A stretch of DNA of 64,000 bases, from contig CANXME010002282.1 in the NCBI GenBank assembly GCA_948144175.1, positions 1-64,000 of the forward strand, read 5' to 3'. A program made the translations under genes and the position numbers. Position 1 is the stretch's first letter. Every line of letters starts with the position of its first letter. The stretch is from Closterium sp. NIES-65 (Eukaryota > Streptophyta > Zygnematophyceae > Desmidiales > Closteriaceae). The notes under the pieces are model-generated. The model made no database searches. It was not told the DNA's origin and worked only from the letters and a program-made list of their open reading frames with translations. Below, one piece after another: positions 32,638-43,859 of this stretch.

Positions 32638-33534
32638 CACCACCCCGCCTCGCTCTACTCGTCCGCCCCCCCAGCGTATCATCGCTCCCCCGTGTATCCT
32701 CTCTCTCACCGCGGCACCCCAGACTCCAGCTTATCCTCACATGTGCTGCTATCCACCAGCATGAGTTCCGTTGATCAAATCAGAATGGCAGGTTCCGCAA
32801 CCTAGACAAGATGCGGCTGTTTTTCTGGATATAACCGGAAAGTGAGTCCCCCTGGTCTAAAGAGGACCTTTTTAAGTTCAAAAAGTGATACCCTTTTTTC
32901 TCTGTTTTCCCAAGTTATATCTGCACTGCTTACTTGCCAAATATGCAAAATTGGGCTAGTTTGAATGAAGTTACCAATTATATCACGTGCTTCTCAGATT
33001 GACCAAATGCATATAGCCAGGTCCGCTGCAAACGAGTCCACCCTTTCCCCTCAATTGCTGGTGGGGTTGGTGGTGTCGTCGGTGGGAGGCAGTCAGGTGA
33101 GGATCCATCCCCTCTAGTTGTGTTCCATTTCACCTTCATCTGTTTCCCCTCCCTCCATCGGTACACCAAAGAGAAGTTCTTGCATTGATGCCAGATGGTC
33201 AAATGTCGGAGGGATCCGTGGGTAATAATAACAGGAACATGCCGTCACTCCTGGGCAACATAACTAGCCGGCTGCTATTTAGAAGTAGAACGACTTGACA
33301 CTCTCAAAATGGGGATCAATGGGCAAGGAAGGACAAAATCATGCTGCCACCCTTGGAGAGCAGCAGCAGCAGACTTCCATTCAGCAGCATCCACGCAATG
33401 ACAAATCGCGGAAATCAGAAATCAACATCGTTGAGCAATGAGCTGCTCTCTATTGCGAGGGCGAGGATGGCGAAGGCTGGGACGAGGCAAAGCCAAGTGC
33501 CAGAGGTCCCCAAGGTTTCAATGAAGGCGACGGT
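32638..33534. other. No recognisable gene
   Basis: I looked here for the missing C-terminal helices of the transporter and found none. Confidence 0.45.
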
Positions 33535-33890
33535 GATGAGAGTGGGGATCTTGGCCTTGCACCTGCTGGGTACTGCCTGCAGAGTAGGGGTTGGTAATGG
33601 TAGTCGAGGGTGGTAAGGGAAGGAAGGGAAGGCAGGGCAGGCAGGGAGGATGAAGGCTGAGAACTAGCAGAGCTCAGTGCCTGGTGGAAAGGCGCCCAAT
33701 TGGAATGAGCCAGTCCACTGTTGAGACAGCTCACTGCTCTAACGCTGGCGATGTTGGCTCTGCGCCTGCAAAATAGGGACTGTTGGGATTGAAGGGAAAA
33801 TGGAAAGGTAGGGGAGATCAAGGGCAGCTCCTCACTTTTGTGGACGGCAAACCACCAACCTGTACCACCGACCTGCACCATGCGCCCCAC
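33535..33890 (+). repeat. Dispersed repeat family R1, segment 2 (second locus)
   Basis: Counterpart of 18440-18830, abutting segment 1 on its right. Confidence 0.7.
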
Positions 33891-34250
33891 CAATCATGGG
33901 ATGGGGTGATGGGGTGATGGGATGATGAGGCAACGAGCTGGTTGGGTGAAGAGGTGATGGTCTGATTGGTTGATGGGGTAATGGGGATGGTGCTGTGTGG
34001 ATGGGGTGAACGTGTGATGAAGCAATAAGATCATGAGACTGACTCCTCCAAATTGATGGGTGGACACGAGAGATGATGAGTTGCCAATGGCAGTGGCAGC
34101 AAGCCAGATCACAAATTAGAGGAGAGACCCGTTTCGGTAGAAGCAGGTTCGATACAACGCACTACTCACCTCAGTGTAGAGATGAGGGCTTGCTGATCAA
34201 TGTGTGGGTGTAGAGACGGCAGGGGGTGGATGCTACTGACAGGACTATGC
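33890..34250 (+). repeat. Dispersed repeat family R1, segment 1 (second locus)
   Basis: Counterpart of 17700-18080, including the CAATGGCAGTGG and GGTTCGATAC words. Confidence 0.65.
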
Positions 34251-35049
34251 ACACCGGTGGGTGATAGGGGAGAAGGGTGGTGAGAGGGAGCAAGAGAGAG
34301 CAATGAGGTGATGCAGGATAGGCGGATTGGAGCAGTGTGATGGACGCTGCTTGCTGCACTGTGTTCACCTGGAGAGGTGCGGATGGCAATCGGGATGGAG
34401 AATCGGAGGGGCTACACGAGGGAAAGGGAGAAAGGGGTGGAAATGGGAAAGTGTAAGGGGAAGGGAGAGTGACGGCTGCACACAGCACACCTAGTGCACC
34501 CTGCCACGATGCTCTGCCATGGGGTAGATGCGATCTTGGGGTGATGAGGTCATGGGGTACTGAGGTGGTTATGTGATGTGATCATGGTGTGAGCCCGAAC
34601 CATGCGGGCCCTTCCTCGAGCTCTGAGAGAAAGAGGTCTTCTTGGCGAGCTGGGTGCGACGGGCACACACAGACCAGCAACACAGACGAGCAGCTGCATG
34701 TAACCTGTAGACTCTGTTGGGCGCATGGAATATTGGAGACCCCAACGGAACTCAGCTCTCCAAGGTTCCTCACCGTACATCATCAACACATACAGGCAGC
34801 CCTCCCCACTTGCTCCTGCGCCAGAACCCTGCACACACCCTTCTCAGCTCCAAAAGTGTCCGCCAAAGTGACCCACTGGGTCTCGGCCGGAGGGGCTGCC
34901 AACATCACCAGCCTCCCGCCTCTAGGCGATGGAGGCGGCAAGGTGCTTGGCAGCCCAATAGGAACCCAAGACTTCTGGCAGGCTTTTGTACTACAGCAGC
35001 AAGACCCTCCTACACTCTCCAACCTTCATTCTTAAATCAGCATCCTCTT
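34251..35049. other. Unassigned; possible minus-strand coding fragments
   Basis: Minus readings WVTLADTFGAEKGVCRVLAQ (within 34783-35022) and QEDLFLSELEEGPAWFG (within 34582-34773) have protein-like composition but lie in different frames and match no family I know. A 148-codon plus frame (34589-35035) overlaps them. Confidence 0.25.
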
Positions 35050-35475
35050 GAACGGGGAGAGGGGTGAGGAAATTGTGTGGGGGAAAGGGGTGGGTGGGGG
35101 AAAGGGGTGAGCAAAATGCGTGGGGGAAAGGGGTGGGGGGGGGGGGAGAGGGGTGAGGAAAATGCATGGGGGAAAGAGGTGGGGGAGAGGGGTGAGGAAA
35201 ATGCGTGGGGGAAGGGGGTGGGTGGGGGAATGGGGTGAGCAAAATGCGTGGGGGAAAGGGGTGGGGGGGGAGAGGGGGGTGAGGAAAATGCATGGGGGAA
35301 AGAGGTGGGGGAGAGGGGTGAGGAAAATGAGTGGGGGAAAGGGGTGGGGGAGAGGGGTAGGAGAGAGGAAGGGGGGAGTAGGTGTGGTGGAGTGGTGTGG
35401 GCGAGAGGAGTGGGGAAGAGGCGTTGGAAAGAGGCGTGCAGGGGGGAGGGGGGGAGGGGGGGAGGGTTAGGGGAA
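35050..35475. repeat. G-rich minisatellite, about 39-43-bp unit
   Basis: Units of GTGAGGAAAATGCATGGGGG plus AAAGGGGTGGGGGAGAGGG. Runs of four or more G at short spacing on one strand throughout, so strong G-quadruplex potential. The Pro/His/Ser-rich minus frames are artefacts. Confidence 0.93.
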
Positions 35476-35760
35476 GAATGGGGTGACAAAGAGCAGAGGA
35501 GAGAACCCCTACATCCTGCTTCATAGACCTCACGTTCCTGAACCCTTGCCATCTTCTTCCCCCCATCGCCTCTTAACCCTTCCATATCCCCCGTATTCCC
35601 TCCCCCCCTTCTCTGCCCCTCTCGCCCACCCGCAGGCCGGCCACTCGCGCATGTCCTGTGCCAGCACCCTTTATCCCTCCGTCTTTTCTAATCCCCCTTC
35701 TCCCCTCCTCGCGGGCCCCCCCATTGCTTACCGGCACCATCTCATAACAATCACCCCTTA

Positions 35761-35850
35761 TCCTCCCTCCCGCGGCCTCAATCCTCCCTCCCGCGGCCTC
35801 AATCCTCCCTCCCGTGGCCTCAAACCGCTCCCCCGTGGCAGCAATCCTCT
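35761..35850. repeat. 21-bp tandem repeat, about four copies
   Basis: Unit CCTCCCGCGGCCTCAAT plus CCTC; reads PPSRGLN. Precedes the broken LRR exon. Confidence 0.85.
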
Positions 35851-35880
35851 AACCGCAGCATAGCTTAGGCTTCATTGCAG

Positions 35881-36240
35881 ATGGAATCAAGTACCTCTAC
35901 AAGCTGCCATAGCTGGAGATGCTAGACCTCTTTTGCGCAAAATATATAACAGACAGTGCCTTGGAAGGTATTGTGTCCTTGGCCAGTCTCCAGTACCTCT
36001 TTCTCAATCAAGCGAAGGTGACCGATGCTGGCCTGGCACACTTGAGACCTCTGTCCTCTCTGAAAGCACTGGTCCTTATCAAGTGCACAAGTGTGACAGA
36101 TGCTGGCATGGTGCATGTGGGGAAGCTGACAGGGCTTGAGGATCGTTCTCTAGATGGCACCGCAGTCACGGATGCTGGGCTGTGGCACCTGTCTGCCCTG
36201 ACGAACCTGACAAATCTCTCGCTGCCAGGAGGGGATTCTT
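35881..36240 (+). pseudogene. Broken exon of an RNI-type LRR protein
   Basis: Starts after TTCATTGCAG with GGAATCAAGTACCTC (reading GIKYLYKLP), then an in-frame TAG, then LEMLDL and an open run of LRRs (ITDSALEGIVSLASLQYLFL..., VTDAGLAHL, VTDAGMVHVGKLTGLE, VTDAGLWHLSALTNL). Same family and same repeat order as the minus-strand gene at 23233-24301 (shared ALEGI, DLDGTAVTD-like and LTGLE words), but with a different stop. The coiled-coil half was not found upstream. The right border is uncertain. Confidence 0.7.
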
Positions 36241-37184
36241 ATTTGGATGGTGACGTACGCTGGCGAATAAACAGGAAGTGGTAGTGAGTGATGATGGAAA
36301 GGGAGGTGAGGCGAGGGAAGAGCTGGCTGTGGCTGTCTAAAGGGAGAATGACAAGCAGTGTGGAGGCAAGGGATGTGAAGAATGCGGTGCGGAGGGATGA
36401 GGCAGAGTGGTGGTGCTGCAGAACTTGCATTTTATTTAGACTTGGAAAAGTTATCAATCCCATGCCTTGCAGTTGGGCAGTTGAATGTGTAGGGCAAAGG
36501 ACCAGGTGCACGAGGGAAAGCTGCATGCATGGTATGCCTGCTTGCTTTTTAGTGCAGCAGGTGTACAATTTCTCTGAACTCGTGCACCGGTAGAAACAGC
36601 AGAATCTAAAATGCATTCCTGTCAAAGCATGAGGAAGTTTAAAGATGTGCATGTGTATAACGATGTTCATCTGCTGCTGCCCCAATAGAACCCACAGAAT
36701 TATCATCTCAAGGCAACAGTATGGACACATTCGTTCTGTTTAAAGAGTTGCATCACAATTTACGGATCCAAGGTGGTGTGAATGAGTGGCAGCTAGACAT
36801 TTAGAGGGGTCTGTCTGTTGGCTGGGTGTGACATGGCACAGATGGCAGACGCGAAGCAGGATAACGTGGGCTTGTGTCTGCATAGGAAGGGGAACCTGTG
36901 ATGCATGCTGCTGCGCACTTGAGCCTCAAACTGATCGCCATCGTCCTTTCTCGAAGTCACCCTTGCCCTCAATGCTTCTGTCAGCACTGCCTTCACTTCA
37001 GCAACCTTGCTGTGAGTGACAGCAGGCGACATCAGTGAGAGGAGCAAAATCCTTCAAACTGGAAGATGTTCGAGTGAACATAAAGAAGGGGCATGACCCA
37101 AAGGCATGAAGCGCAGGGTATATGCAATCGTATGATCAAACTGCTGACAGCTGGTTGAAGGCAGAAGGAGAGGATAGGGAGGAT
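36241..37184. other. No recognisable gene
   Basis: Frames on both strands lack motifs. Confidence 0.5.
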
Positions 37185-37440
37185 GGGATATAAGGTATGG
37201 GATGAGGTATGAGAGGCATGGGATGAGGTATGGAATGAAATATGGGATGAGGCATGGGATGAGGCATGGGATGAGGCATGGGATGAGATATGAAATGACG
37301 GTAAGGGCAAGGAATGAGATGAGGTATGCAATGAGGTATGATTTGGGGTATGGGATGCGGGATCGGATGCGGTATGGAATGGGTATGGGGTGAGATGTGG
37401 GATGATGTATGGGATGAGGAATGGGATGGGGTGCACTTGC
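37185..37440. repeat. GGGATGAGGTAT repeat, about 12-bp unit
   Basis: Units GGGATGAGGCAT and GGTATGGGATGA. The complement (CATCCCATACC-like) resembles the array at 13915-14155. Confidence 0.85.
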
Positions 37441-39302
37441 AAAGCGGTTCCAACTCTGCTGCTTGGCTGGGATGGTGGGTAGAGGAGCAAGAGGATGCAT
37501 GAGGCAATGGGGAAGCAATGGCGGGTAGAAGAGGAGGATACAAACGGGAAAGGGACACACACTTGGTTTGTTCACGGGGTGATCTAATGAGGGGCATGAC
37601 ATAGTAGGTTGAAGGGCATGACACAACGGGATGAACTGGGTGGCAGGGGATGCTGGGAATAGTTGTTGACCGTAAGAATCACAGAAGGGAGGGCATAGCA
37701 TAGGGAGACAAGGAAGTTTACAGGGACAGAGCGGGAAAATGAGAATGTGAACGGAAAAGAATGAAAGGATCATGAAGGGGAAGAAGAGATATCAAGATGG
37801 CATTCTTCTTCCCCTTGATGCTCCCATACCAAGATGATGCTGCTCGGCTGGGTCGGTGTGGAAGCAAATGGGAGGGTGATGGTGGGTAGATGAGGAGCTG
37901 AGATGAGGAGCTGAGATGGGGAGGAGCTGAGATGGGGAGGAGCTGAGATGGGGAGGAGCTGGGATGGAGAGGAGCTGAGATGGTTCATCTACGGAGTGAA
38001 TGGCAAGAGGGGGACGACAGAGGAAAGAGGGTGGCGTGGAGTGGAGTGCTGCTGGGCACGGTGCGATGGAGTTGTAGAAATGAGCTGCTGCCAGCTGAAA
38101 GGCACATGGGAGAGGACAGGGAGGATAATCGCGGGCGTTGGAGAAGCTGAGTTGGGTGGGAGGAGTTGCTATAGGCACAACCACCACAATGCTGTTACTA
38201 CAGGCACTGAGGTTGGACGCTGCAGCTGCTCCTGCAGCAGTGCATGTGCAACGTGATCCTGGCACCCGTTCCCCCACTAGAGCGCACATTTAAGACCGAT
38301 CATGTGGCTGCTGGAACTTTCCGAGTGCAGACTGCTAGGAGCAGTTGATGGCTGATATGGGAGGGAAGAAGGCGGAACGTGAGGTTGGGGAGGTGAAAGT
38401 ACAGACTCCTCAAAGGACGCTTCGAGTACGTGCAGCGCCGACTCTCCTCTGCCAAGTTGGAACGTGCGCATTTCACACAGTGCACGATTGGTTGCATACA
38501 AAAGCGTGCACATGATACAGAAGAGGTGGATTGGGCAGGCTAAGTGGAATTTCAGGCAGAAACACAGAAATACACCACCCACTGTGCTGCATCCCCCTCC
38601 CTCCTCCATTTCCCCCCCCACCCCCTTCACCCCCCCTTATCCCCCCCTTCCTCCCCTCCTTAGTTCGTGAAACGAGTGAAATGGATTGCGGAATGAGTGA
38701 GCGTCTGACCGGGTGTAAGCAGCGAGGGCGAGCAGAATGTCCTGTGTAAGCACCTTGTTGTAGTGCACCCTTGCTGCCATCATGCCATGCCCCGCCCACC
38801 ACACTGCCCTCCCACTGCTGCTTTCACTGTCTCTGCGGGCATCACACGCATCCCCCATGCTGCTTCTCGGAAGAAAGCTGTTCTCTCTCCCCCCCGCCCC
38901 TCCTCGCCCCTCCATGCGGCATGCCAGCTCAACCTGCCAGCTGTGAAGTCCTTCCATTGCTGGCAATCCGTGGCACACACCGGACACCACGCCCCCTGGG
39001 GTGACCTGGGGGGAGCAGGGTGTGGGTGGAGGAAGGGCCTTTTCTACCAGGAGGCGAGGAGAGGATGGGGAAGGCCGAGCGAGAAAGAATACCACTCAGG
39101 ATGCAGCAAGCTGTGGAATGGGTGGAGGTCAAGGGAGCCAGCCGGGGAGGGGAGGCGGAAGAGGACTGAGGGGAGTAAGCGAAACTTGCTGGAAACCACA
39201 TCAAACGCAGAGGAGGTGATGAAGGGGTCAGAGGAGTGGGAGGTTGGGAGAAGGGCTGGCAAAGGACAGACAGAGAAGCAGGGGGGCGGGCAAGGGAAAA
39301 AG
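37441..39302. other. No recognisable gene
   Basis: 37886-37985 is a short repeat of GGGGAGGAGCTGAGAT (16 bp). 38585-38665 is CT-rich. No domain-bearing frame seen. Confidence 0.5.
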
Positions 39303-39462
39303 GCGTTGGTGAGACGGGCGCATGGTGTTGGTGAAAAGGGCGTTGGTGAGACGGGCGCATGGTGTTGGTGAAAAGGGCGTTGGTGAGACGGGCGCACGGT
39401 GTTGGTGAAAAGGGCGTTGGTGAGACGGGCGCATGGTGTTGGTGAAAAGGGCGTTGGTGAGA
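39303..39462. repeat. 37-bp tandem repeat, about four copies
   Basis: GCGTTGGTGAGACGGGCGCA begins at 39303 and 39340 (37-bp period) and twice more. 37 is not a multiple of three, so the reading frame rotates through the array. Confidence 0.93.
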
Positions 39463-40436
39463 CAGCTGGTAGCTGAGGCGGGTGCACGGATGAACGCCGC
39501 ATGCAAGGATTCGTGGGATGGGTGTGCTGACAGGGGAGGCAGTGACCAGGTAGGCACAGAGGGGTGGGAACGGTGGGCAAGGCAAGGAAGGCGGAGCCAC
39601 TCACCAGGCGCTCATATCTTACCACCACTGCCGCCTCGAACACACCACTCCCAGCATCTGTCCCTTCCTCTGGACTCTTCCCCCTGCTCACCCTCCCCTT
39701 CCCCAACACCCATCCTCCCTCCCTCCCGCCGTCCCCCCCTCCCCCCCACCCTTTTTTTCTGACGCCCCACCGTTTGCCACGCCATCGACTGCTGCCCCGT
39801 CTACAGCTGTCCCCACTGTCTGTCGCCCCGCCTTCTCTCCCGCTTGCAGCAGCAGCCGAAGCGCCGAGAGTAAGACAGGGGCCGTTGTCGGATTGGCTGC
39901 AGATGGATGGCGGGAGAATTCAGAAGAACGGGGATTGGCGGGTGAAAGAGGGGTGGGGGACGGGTGCCGGCAGAGGAGAAAGGGAAGCCGTAGGGAGTAG
40001 ACAAATGAAAGCATGCAGGGCAAGAAAGTAGAGATTTACAACCGGGGAAGGGTGGAAGGCGGAAAATAGGCCAAGAGTGGGAGGGGTATGTTGTGATGAA
40101 CAAAACAAAAGGAAAAGGGTCACAGGGCAAGCACCTAATCCTCTGTCATGAACCACCCTTGCCATGAACAAATGAAAGCGCCAAACCACTTCTCCCACAA
40201 ACCCACTGAAAAGAATTGCTTTGCAAATCCCCAGGAACCACCTGTTCGAGCAACCTGCCTCTGCCAGGTACCCGCCCCACCCACCTCCGCCATGACCAGT
40301 TCCACCGGGTTCTCTCAACAAGTGAGGCAACCGGTCATTGGAGTACGAACAGCCCACAGGTACATTCACTTGCTGACACGACTTCCACTCACTCACACAG
40401 TCCCACCACCCCATCAACCACCGGCACGTTGATCTG
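39463..40436. other. No certain gene; possible last traces of the minus-strand NUBPL-like pseudogene
   Basis: A minus reading QQVNVPVG near 40360-40385 would suit the KVNVPVLG stretch of Ind1-type proteins, but is too short to rely on. The rest is unassigned. Confidence 0.3.
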
Positions 40437-40974
40437 TCAGGACATATTCATTCCTCGCTGCACGTCCATCAGTGTGAGGTCCTGAGCGGCGTCGATACCA
40501 CCACTCCTGGTGAGGGTGGTGAGCAATGAACAGGAGCGACAGAAGAGTGGAAAATGAAGCGCCACGAGCAAATGAAGCGAATGCAGCAGTGGGAGGGAGT
40601 CAGCGGGCATAGTGCTAGGCAGGTGAGCGGGCAGGCAGTTGGGATGTGCAGCTGGGGTTGTGCACCCACCACACTCCAGTGTCTTGGTGCTCCCAGCACG
40701 GCTGGTGGCGTCCATGGCCATCATCACCACCACCACATCCATTGCCCCACCGTTTTCATCCGCCCGTGCTGCTGGTGGAAGTGACCGCATGGGAGCATGG
40801 GCATCGCCAGCAGAGCTGAGAGCATGGGCAGGCAGTGTGGCCTTAGAAGCCGAGCCGCCCCTCCCCTGCTGCCCCTCCCCTGTTGTACCCCCCTGCTGCC
40901 ATGCCATGCAGTATGGCCACCACCACTCATGCATCCACCCACTCATGCCCTCCCTACCTTCCATTGTGCTAGCC

Positions 40975-41195
40975 TCACTCCATCCCACCCATCCATCCCA
41001 TCTCCTCTACTCGCTGCACCAATCCCATCCCATCCCAACCAATCCATTCCATCCCATCTCCTTCCCTTCCCTCCCATGCCGATCCAACCCATCCCATCTT
41101 ATGTCCTCCCTTCCCCTCCCCTCCCGTCTCATCCCCTCCCATCCCAACCCATTCCCTCCCATCGCAACCCATCCGAACCCATCCCATCCCATCTG
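40975..41195. repeat. CATCCCATCCCAACC short-period repeat
   Basis: Irregular 5- and 10-bp repeats of CATCC and CAACC inside an intron-like gap of the NUBPL-like pseudogene. Confidence 0.85.
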
Positions 41196-41599
41196 CCACA
41201 CACCTGACAGCCTGACCGCTGGCTCAAGGTGAGCTACACGTCACCATGCCGGGCGTCATGTCCACCACGAGCACGTCCATCCCACCCACTCCGTCCCCCT
41301 TACAAGCTTCTCCACTGCCGCCATCACATCACCATGGGCCGACGCCATACGGTCGCCACGTGTGCAGGCACGAGGAAGCCCACACTCCCAGCCCACGTGA
41401 GCGGACATGCAGAGCATGCCGTGCGCCTGCATGCGTGGGAGAAGGGCGAGGCGAGCAGGGGGCAGCCGGCAGTTTCCAGGCCCAGCGGACAAGAAGGGGG
41501 AGGAGGCGACAATGTGCAGGCCGAGCAAGTTGGGCAGTGAGGGGCGAACACGTCAGCGTCCAGCAGCCCCATTTGCGAGTGCCACTGCCAGGTTCACGG

Positions 41600-42150
41600 T
41601 GGGGGGAAGAGGGAGAGGTGGGGGAGGGGGAGGGGACGATGGGATTGGGGGGAGGAGGGGAGGAGGGAATGTGGGATGGTTAAATGAGGGGGATGCGGGG
41701 ATGGGGGGATAAGGGAAGATGGGCATGCGATTAGAGGCATGCATTGAGAGGTGCGGGGTGAGGGGCACGGTGGAAGAGGCATACAGGGGGAGGCACGCAG
41801 TCAGGTGCATGGGGCGAGAGGGATTTTAGGAAAGGAAGGGGGTGATAGAATGGGGTGAATGGTATGTGTGGAAGAAGGCAGGGGTGAGTACAGCGTGTAT
41901 GGGAGCCTGTCCACATGCAGTGAAGGAAAGGGGGATGGGGAGGCTGACGGGAAGGGGGGGTGGGCAGGGGGATGGGTTAGAGAGGAAGGGAAGGTGGGTG
42001 GGGAGGGGGAACAGGAGGGGGGTGGGGAGGGGGATAGGCAGGTAACGAAGGCGGATGGGAAGGGCAGTGGAGAGGAGGGGGAGGAGAGGGTGGGAAATGA
42101 TGAGCGGAGAGGAAGCGGCGAGGGGCATGGTGGTGAGGCGGTGAGGCGGT
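41600..42150. repeat. G/A-rich intronic stretch
   Basis: GGGGA, GGGTG and GGGGAGG words throughout; fills the gap between the P-loop exon and the next block of the pseudogene. Confidence 0.7.
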
Positions 42151-42530
42151 GATTCAGTGAGGTGCAGCAGCAGTGGTGGACTTGCCGACGCCGCCTTTCG
42201 CGAACGCCACAGCCACGATGTGCTTCACCCCTGGCAGCAATAAACTGTCGTCGCCATCGCCTCTGCTGCCACTGCAGCTTCTATCGTTGCTGCTGGTGGT
42301 AAAACCGATGCTGCTGCCATGTGGAGTCCACATACTCCCACCAGTGCTGCCTAGCTTGCTGCTGCAAGTCATACCGCTGGAGGTAGCTATGCTGCCTATA
42401 CGCACAGCACTGTTGCTGTCTAGCGTGCTGCTGCGGGTAGCACTGCGACTAAAGGCAGGGGAAGGAAACTGGTCCAGCTTGGGACCGGCATGTAGCGCGG
42501 GAAGGTGACGACCAGCCAAGCGTGTAACGC

Positions 42531-42575
42531 CACCCAGCCATGCAGCACCCAGCCATGCAGCACCCAGCCATACGT
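42531..42575. repeat. 15-bp repeat CAGCACCCAGCCATG, three copies
   Basis: Perfect to near-perfect short tandem repeat. Confidence 0.85.
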
Positions 42576-43312
42576 CACCTCAACAGGACACCGATTGTGC
42601 TCTGAGCAGGACGCACCTGATCGGGCAGGATGGTCAACGGCAAAGACGACGAAATGGCCGCCCGGAAGGGTACATGGCAAATGGATATTGCCTCGCAACA
42701 CGTACAGAATGAGGATAAGGAGCAAAACCTGGTGAGGAGCAGGGAGGGAACAAGCATGGGGAAAGGAGCAGGGAGGAAACAAGGAGCAGGGATTGAGCTA
42801 TCCTTTCAGCAGCGTCGATGACTTATGAGAGTTGTCAAAAGCGGCGATGACGATGACGGTGCCGTTGCTCGTCATATTGACTCGCCATCGCCAGCTGCTC
42901 GTGCAGCTTCGACGCCCGCGATGCTCGGGAGGCCGCCTCTCGCAACCTACAATTTCGGCACTCGCAAAGCAGTTGGCGACGCACGGGACACTCGCTCGAC
43001 TCGCCGTCGCCAATAGGAAACATTAGGGATGACCGCCAACAGTGTTAGTGCCACTACCGCTGACTGGGCGAAAGTTTATGTTTCTATTAAGACTATCCAA
43101 CGAGCAGGTGGAAGAATCATGGCCAGGAAAGTAAGAAATTGGCAGGAAGCTGCGGGAGGGAGGCCGGCAGAATAGAGCGCCGTTTCTTTCTCTGATGCCT
43201 CCTGCTGTCAATTGCGCATTCGTGCCTTTTGCGGCGGCGCCGTCGCGCAGGAGGGATTGTGGAAGGGCGAAGAAGGATGGGGAGCGGGGAGGAGGTGCGA
43301 AAGTGATGTCCC
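42576..43312. other. No recognisable gene; left flank of the gypsy element
   Basis: 42860-43015 has frames on both strands without known motifs. The copy of the target duplication CTTCG lies at 43313-43317. Confidence 0.5.
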
Positions 43313-43317
43313 CTTCG

Positions 43318-43859
43318 TGAAACGTTGCTGGGCAGGGAAGTAGCAGCCTTAGTAGGCTAGGAAAACGGGGATAGAGTGCTCTCTGGAGTTCTCTGGAATT
43401 TGCACTATCTCTTCACAAATTTGACAGTACAATTTTATAGAGCACATTCAAACATCGAGTCGCACTCCCAAGTCGCGACTCTCTCTGAATTTCTCAATGG
43501 TAACCCAACCCTTTGAAATGAACCTGCCGTGAAATTCAGAGAATTATTGCGGTACGGGATTGGATGGCGAGCTTGGTTACGGGGCTGTAATTTCGTCGGT
43601 GTTGTTGGCGAAGTCGGCGAGCGGTCGGAACTTCGGAGTCCTGCGTTTCGTAATTTTCATGCGTGGGATTGACTTGGGCTGCGTGTCGGAATCTGGTCGC
43701 CCAGCTGCAGGTTGGGGCGTTCGACCAATCCGAACTGCAGGTGAGGTGGCGCTTGACTTCCGCCCACCTGCACTGTTCTTGGCGCCGTGCTGCTGCACTG
43801 TTACAATTGTCTTCTGCCCACCTGCATTGCAGTTGGCAGCACTCGGCTGCACTGTTACA
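43318..43859 (-). repeat. 3' LTR of the gypsy element
   Basis: 542 bp, sequence as the 5' LTR. Its first 283 bp (43859-43577) also encode the last 93 residues and stop codon of pol. Confidence 0.97.

Larger units (their letters stand above)
40437..42519 (-). pseudogene. NUBPL-like: Decayed Ind1/NUBPL-type P-loop Fe-S carrier gene
   Basis: Mrp/NBP35 family; Ind1/NUBPL delivers Fe-S clusters to mitochondrial complex I. On the minus strand, in family order: 42519-42157 has an Arg/Ser-rich presequence-like N-terminus, then LPGVKHIVAVAFAKGGVGKS, keeping the KGGVGKST signature; 41597-41572 VNLAVALAN; 41569-41546 GLLDADVF; 41380-41324 GFLVPAHVATVWRRPMVM; 41327-41290 AAVEKLVRGTEW; 41288-41245 GMDVLVVDMTPG; 40512-40437 VVVSTP then QDLTLMDVQRGMNMS. 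These blocks sit in changing frames: at least four shifts (near 41571, 41326, 41289 and 40487), a TGA after WRRPMVM, and CT/CG where GT/AG should be at the first splice. The family's CPxC cluster-binding motif and C-terminal part were not found. A pseudogene is the best reading; a functional copy should exist elsewhere. Confidence 0.75.
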
